Below are positions 59,071 to 64,000 of a DNA stretch of 64,000 nt, piece after piece. Numbering within the stretch: the first letter of the stretch is position 1; each line of letters begins with the position of its first letter. The notes under the pieces were generated by a model. The model saw only the letters and a program-made list of their open reading frames with translations, did not search any database and was not told the origin of the DNA. Made by a program: the position numbers and the translations under genes. The stretch covers positions 7,554,093 to 7,618,092 of the forward strand of contig JAQFVV010000031.1 in assembly GCA_028023455.1 (NCBI GenBank), in the 5' to 3' direction. This stretch comes from Epiperipatus broadwayi (Eukaryota > Onychophora > Udeonychophora > Euonychophora > Peripatidae).

Positions 59071-59820
59071 ATTTGAACAACATAATGTAAAATCACATGA
59101 TAGAGCATATGTTAAAGTTTCAAACATCAGTTTCATAATACCAGAACAATAACTTTTAGTAAAAATAATCAAATTATTTTATTGCTTGGAAGGACATAAG
59201 AAATTCAATCAGTGAAAAAAGTGCAGATTGACCATGGTTAGGGATCTTGAGTGCCATAATCTGTCATTCTATTGTAGTGATGGCCAACAAATCGATCGTG
59301 ATGCACTGGTCAATCACAAAGCCATTTTTTATTGATCATGAAGACAATATGGCAAGACGCTATCCGGTAACTGAGTGAAACAAATTAAGTCAAGATTTTC
59401 AAGTTTTTTTTTTTGTTTTTGCTTTTGTTCTTTTTTTTTTTTAATTGTAGATAGGTGAAGTCCACTAAGCAGTATCATTCTTGAAAATAATATTTTTAAT
59501 CTTGACTTAATGTAGCTAATTTGAATTAATATATATTGTTAATAATACTCATGTTGCTTTAATTCCCCCCTGACGTGAGTTTTTGGCTGTTAAATAATTG
59601 TTATTTTTTACTAGATAGATATGCAAAAATAGTATGTATTTTACACCTCCCTCCACTTAGACAATGCCTATGACAACAAGTCGATTGCCTATGACAGAAA
59701 AGCCAGTCACAACAATTTTTTAAAATAAAAAATAGATCTTATGAACACAAAAGTTGGTCACCCTTGTTCTATTGCACAGAGAAAATGCACCTTAATTATA
59801 AACTATCAAGATTAAAATGC
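59071..59820. other. AT-rich non-coding DNA
   Basis: Nothing recognisable beyond poly-T runs near 59406 and 59430. Confidence 0.55.
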
Positions 59821-59821
59821 A

Positions 59822-59824
59822 TAG

Positions 59825-59856
<32 letters not shown>

Positions 59857-59930
59857 TATTATATATAATAATAAAGTGATATATATATATATATATATAT
59901 ATTCCGATCACTTTATTATTATATGTAATA
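59822..59930. repeat. (TA)n tracts with small palindrome
   Basis: Two TA runs lie around TAATAATAAAGTGAT, mirrored downstream as ATCACTTTATTATTA. This is another snap-back structure at a TA tract, like that at 9.5 kb. Confidence 0.75.
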
Positions 59931-60740
59931 AAAACTAAATTGTTCACCAACTTCAACATGATCTTTATTAGTAAAATTTTACTTTTTTATATTTACACTT
60001 AAATACAGTGTTCTTTTAATAATCACTAATGTTTCAAAATGAACACATGACTTAGGAAGATGGAGTATGCTATATATTCTGTGCTTGTCAGCTTACAATA
60101 TTTTATTTACTGTCTTGAAAGTTGTGTCTATCTTAAAAATAAAATTTTTATCATTATATTGACTGACAACATTTCTAGGTTAATGCTAGATCCAATTAAA
60201 ACTACTAAATACCCATTTGTTGGCCACCAAAATATAAAATTTAATGATTTATGGAACTACAACACATTTTCAGAACACATCTATAATTTAGAAGTGCATC
60301 CAAATCACATAAACTAGAAAGTTTTTAGGTACTCATCAGACTTAAAATTCTAAGTACTTCTCTCATAGCCAATTGTGCTGAATAATTAAAAAATGTTGGT
60401 AATAATGTCTACTGATTCTTAAATACTAAAAAACAGGATTAGAAAACTTTCAAATTCCCATCTTACTGAATTAGTAAATCCTGGTGAAAGATATCTTCTT
60501 TTTGGTATGTCTGCAAGAGATTACTTGGAGATACCATTATACTGAAAAAGTCTGTTTAAATATTGAATTGATTTACATTTTTGTTATATAACTATTTCCA
60601 GTGTCTATACAACTTTGAAAACCACTTGTGCATTCAAAGGTATTTTGTTAATCCCAAAACACTTCTTTTCTGTCTTGAAACCTTATTAATTGATTTGTAA
60701 TGTACAGATCTTCCACATAAAGTATTTTCATTATAAATAT
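59931..60740. other. AT-rich non-coding DNA
   Basis: The 85-codon frame at 60060-60317 has no known motif, and I see nothing to support it as a gene. Confidence 0.5.
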
Positions 60741-60747
60741 TTTTAAA

Positions 60748-61264
60748 AAACCTTCAACAGATACACTTTAAAAATTGCTTATATGACAGCCAATGAGATG
60801 TAATACTGACTGCACATAGAACTCTTAATTCTAAAACACAAGTCGGAACTATGAGAAAAAGATGGGAACCCACCTTCTTCTCTACTTAAATTTATATATA
60901 AATAAGTGAGACTCAAGAATATCATCTGTATGTACTTAATAAATTTAATATATTTAGATTTGTTACTATCATTTCATTAGATTTAAAAATTGCTTCATAG
61001 TAAACCAAAAGATTTCACATTGTTTATTTATATATAATATTTAGTGAATTAAATGTGAAGGTGTTTACAGCTTCACACTCTTAAGTCTAAATGCTTGAGA
61101 CTGGCTTATTTATAAATAAATTTAAGTAGAGAAGAAGGTGGTTTCCCATCTCTTTCTCATAGTTCTAACTTGTTTTTTTTATAATTAAGAGTTCCATATA
61201 CAGTCAGTATTCCATCTGATTGGCTGTCACATAAGCATTTTTAAAGCTTATCTGTCGAAGGTTT
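60748..61264. mobile_element. Fold-back element, arms about 170 bp
   Basis: Arms 60748-60917 and 61094-61264 are reverse complements at about 85% identity. Landmarks are AACCTTC-ACAGATA, ATGACAGCCAAT, AATACTGACTG, GAACTCTTAATT and CACCTTCTTCTCTACTTAAA with their mirrors. The 176-bp centre is non-coding. It is a MITE-like element or inverted pair; no terminal coding signal tells which. Confidence 0.75.
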
Positions 61265-61351
61265 TTAGCCTTTCATGTTATTACTATCATCTATTCCCAC
61301 TTAATAAATTTAATATATAAATCTTTTTATAATATGTATTAAACAAGATTT

Positions 61352-64000
<2,649 letters not shown>

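Noticed and set aside
60060-60317. 85-codon frame as a host gene
   Set aside because: No domain, no splice context and no composition difference from its flanks.

Overview
This window looks like a very AT-rich intergenic stretch of an invertebrate animal genome. I recognise no host protein-coding gene. Nearly everything that can be identified is mobile or repetitive DNA: Penelope-like retroelements (PLEs) with reverse transcriptase (RT) and GIY-YIG endonuclease domains, RTE-type LINE relics, a long-LTR element without gag-pol, tRNA-derived SINEs, many long inverted repeats (fold-backs), and large (TA)n, (GATA)n and (CT)n arrays. The mix would suit a mollusc such as a cephalopod, but also a chelicerate or cnidarian. 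The species cannot be fixed from the sequence.

Layout. 1-8.6 kb: AT-rich DNA, a fold-back of about 1.4 kb (2.5-3.9 kb), two PLE-derived fold-backs (4.18-4.70 and 4.83-5.61 kb), (GATA)n arrays (6.0-6.6 kb), and a two-copy tandem repeat carrying hammerhead-like motifs (7.8-8.5 kb). 9.5-12.1 kb: a decayed minus-strand RTE LINE. 14.5-16.5 kb: inverted copies of a dispersed repeat. 17.5 kb: a perfect 106-bp palindrome built from a PLE terminus. 18.8-20.1 kb: (CT)n running into a 500-N gap. 20.1-25.3 kb: the LTR element, with LTRs of about 2.4 kb and an interior of only about 0.55 kb. 26.4-27.0 kb: two head-to-head SINEs. 28.9-29.5 kb: another hammerhead-bearing repeat. 31.1-35.2 kb: a nearly full-length but broken PLE. 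39-47 kb: a tRNA-like sequence, fold-backs, and an element of about 1.8 kb with 160-bp terminal inverted repeats. 47.2-51.5 kb: a 418-bp satellite in two opposed arrays. 53.8-55.1 kb: a second LINE relic. 55.2-61.3 kb: more fold-backs, including a second PLE with an inverted copy of its own 3' end. 61.5-64 kb: a dispersed repeat also seen at 41.2-42.0 kb.

Most interesting system. The 405-418-bp repeats at 7.8, 28.9, 47.2-51.5 and (partial) 55.2 kb are one family. On one strand each full unit has a type I hammerhead-like layout: stem I, CUGANGA, a short stem II, GAAA, a very short stem III, then a UC cleavage site. Stem I shows compensatory changes between loci. Read on that strand, every locus that can be judged has the same 3' end followed by (AT)n and a variable 5' end, and one 5' end falls exactly on the predicted cleavage site. 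This is what a hammerhead-carrying non-autonomous retroelement (retrozyme or PLE-derived) should leave behind. All of this comes from reading by eye: no folding, alignment or database search was run.
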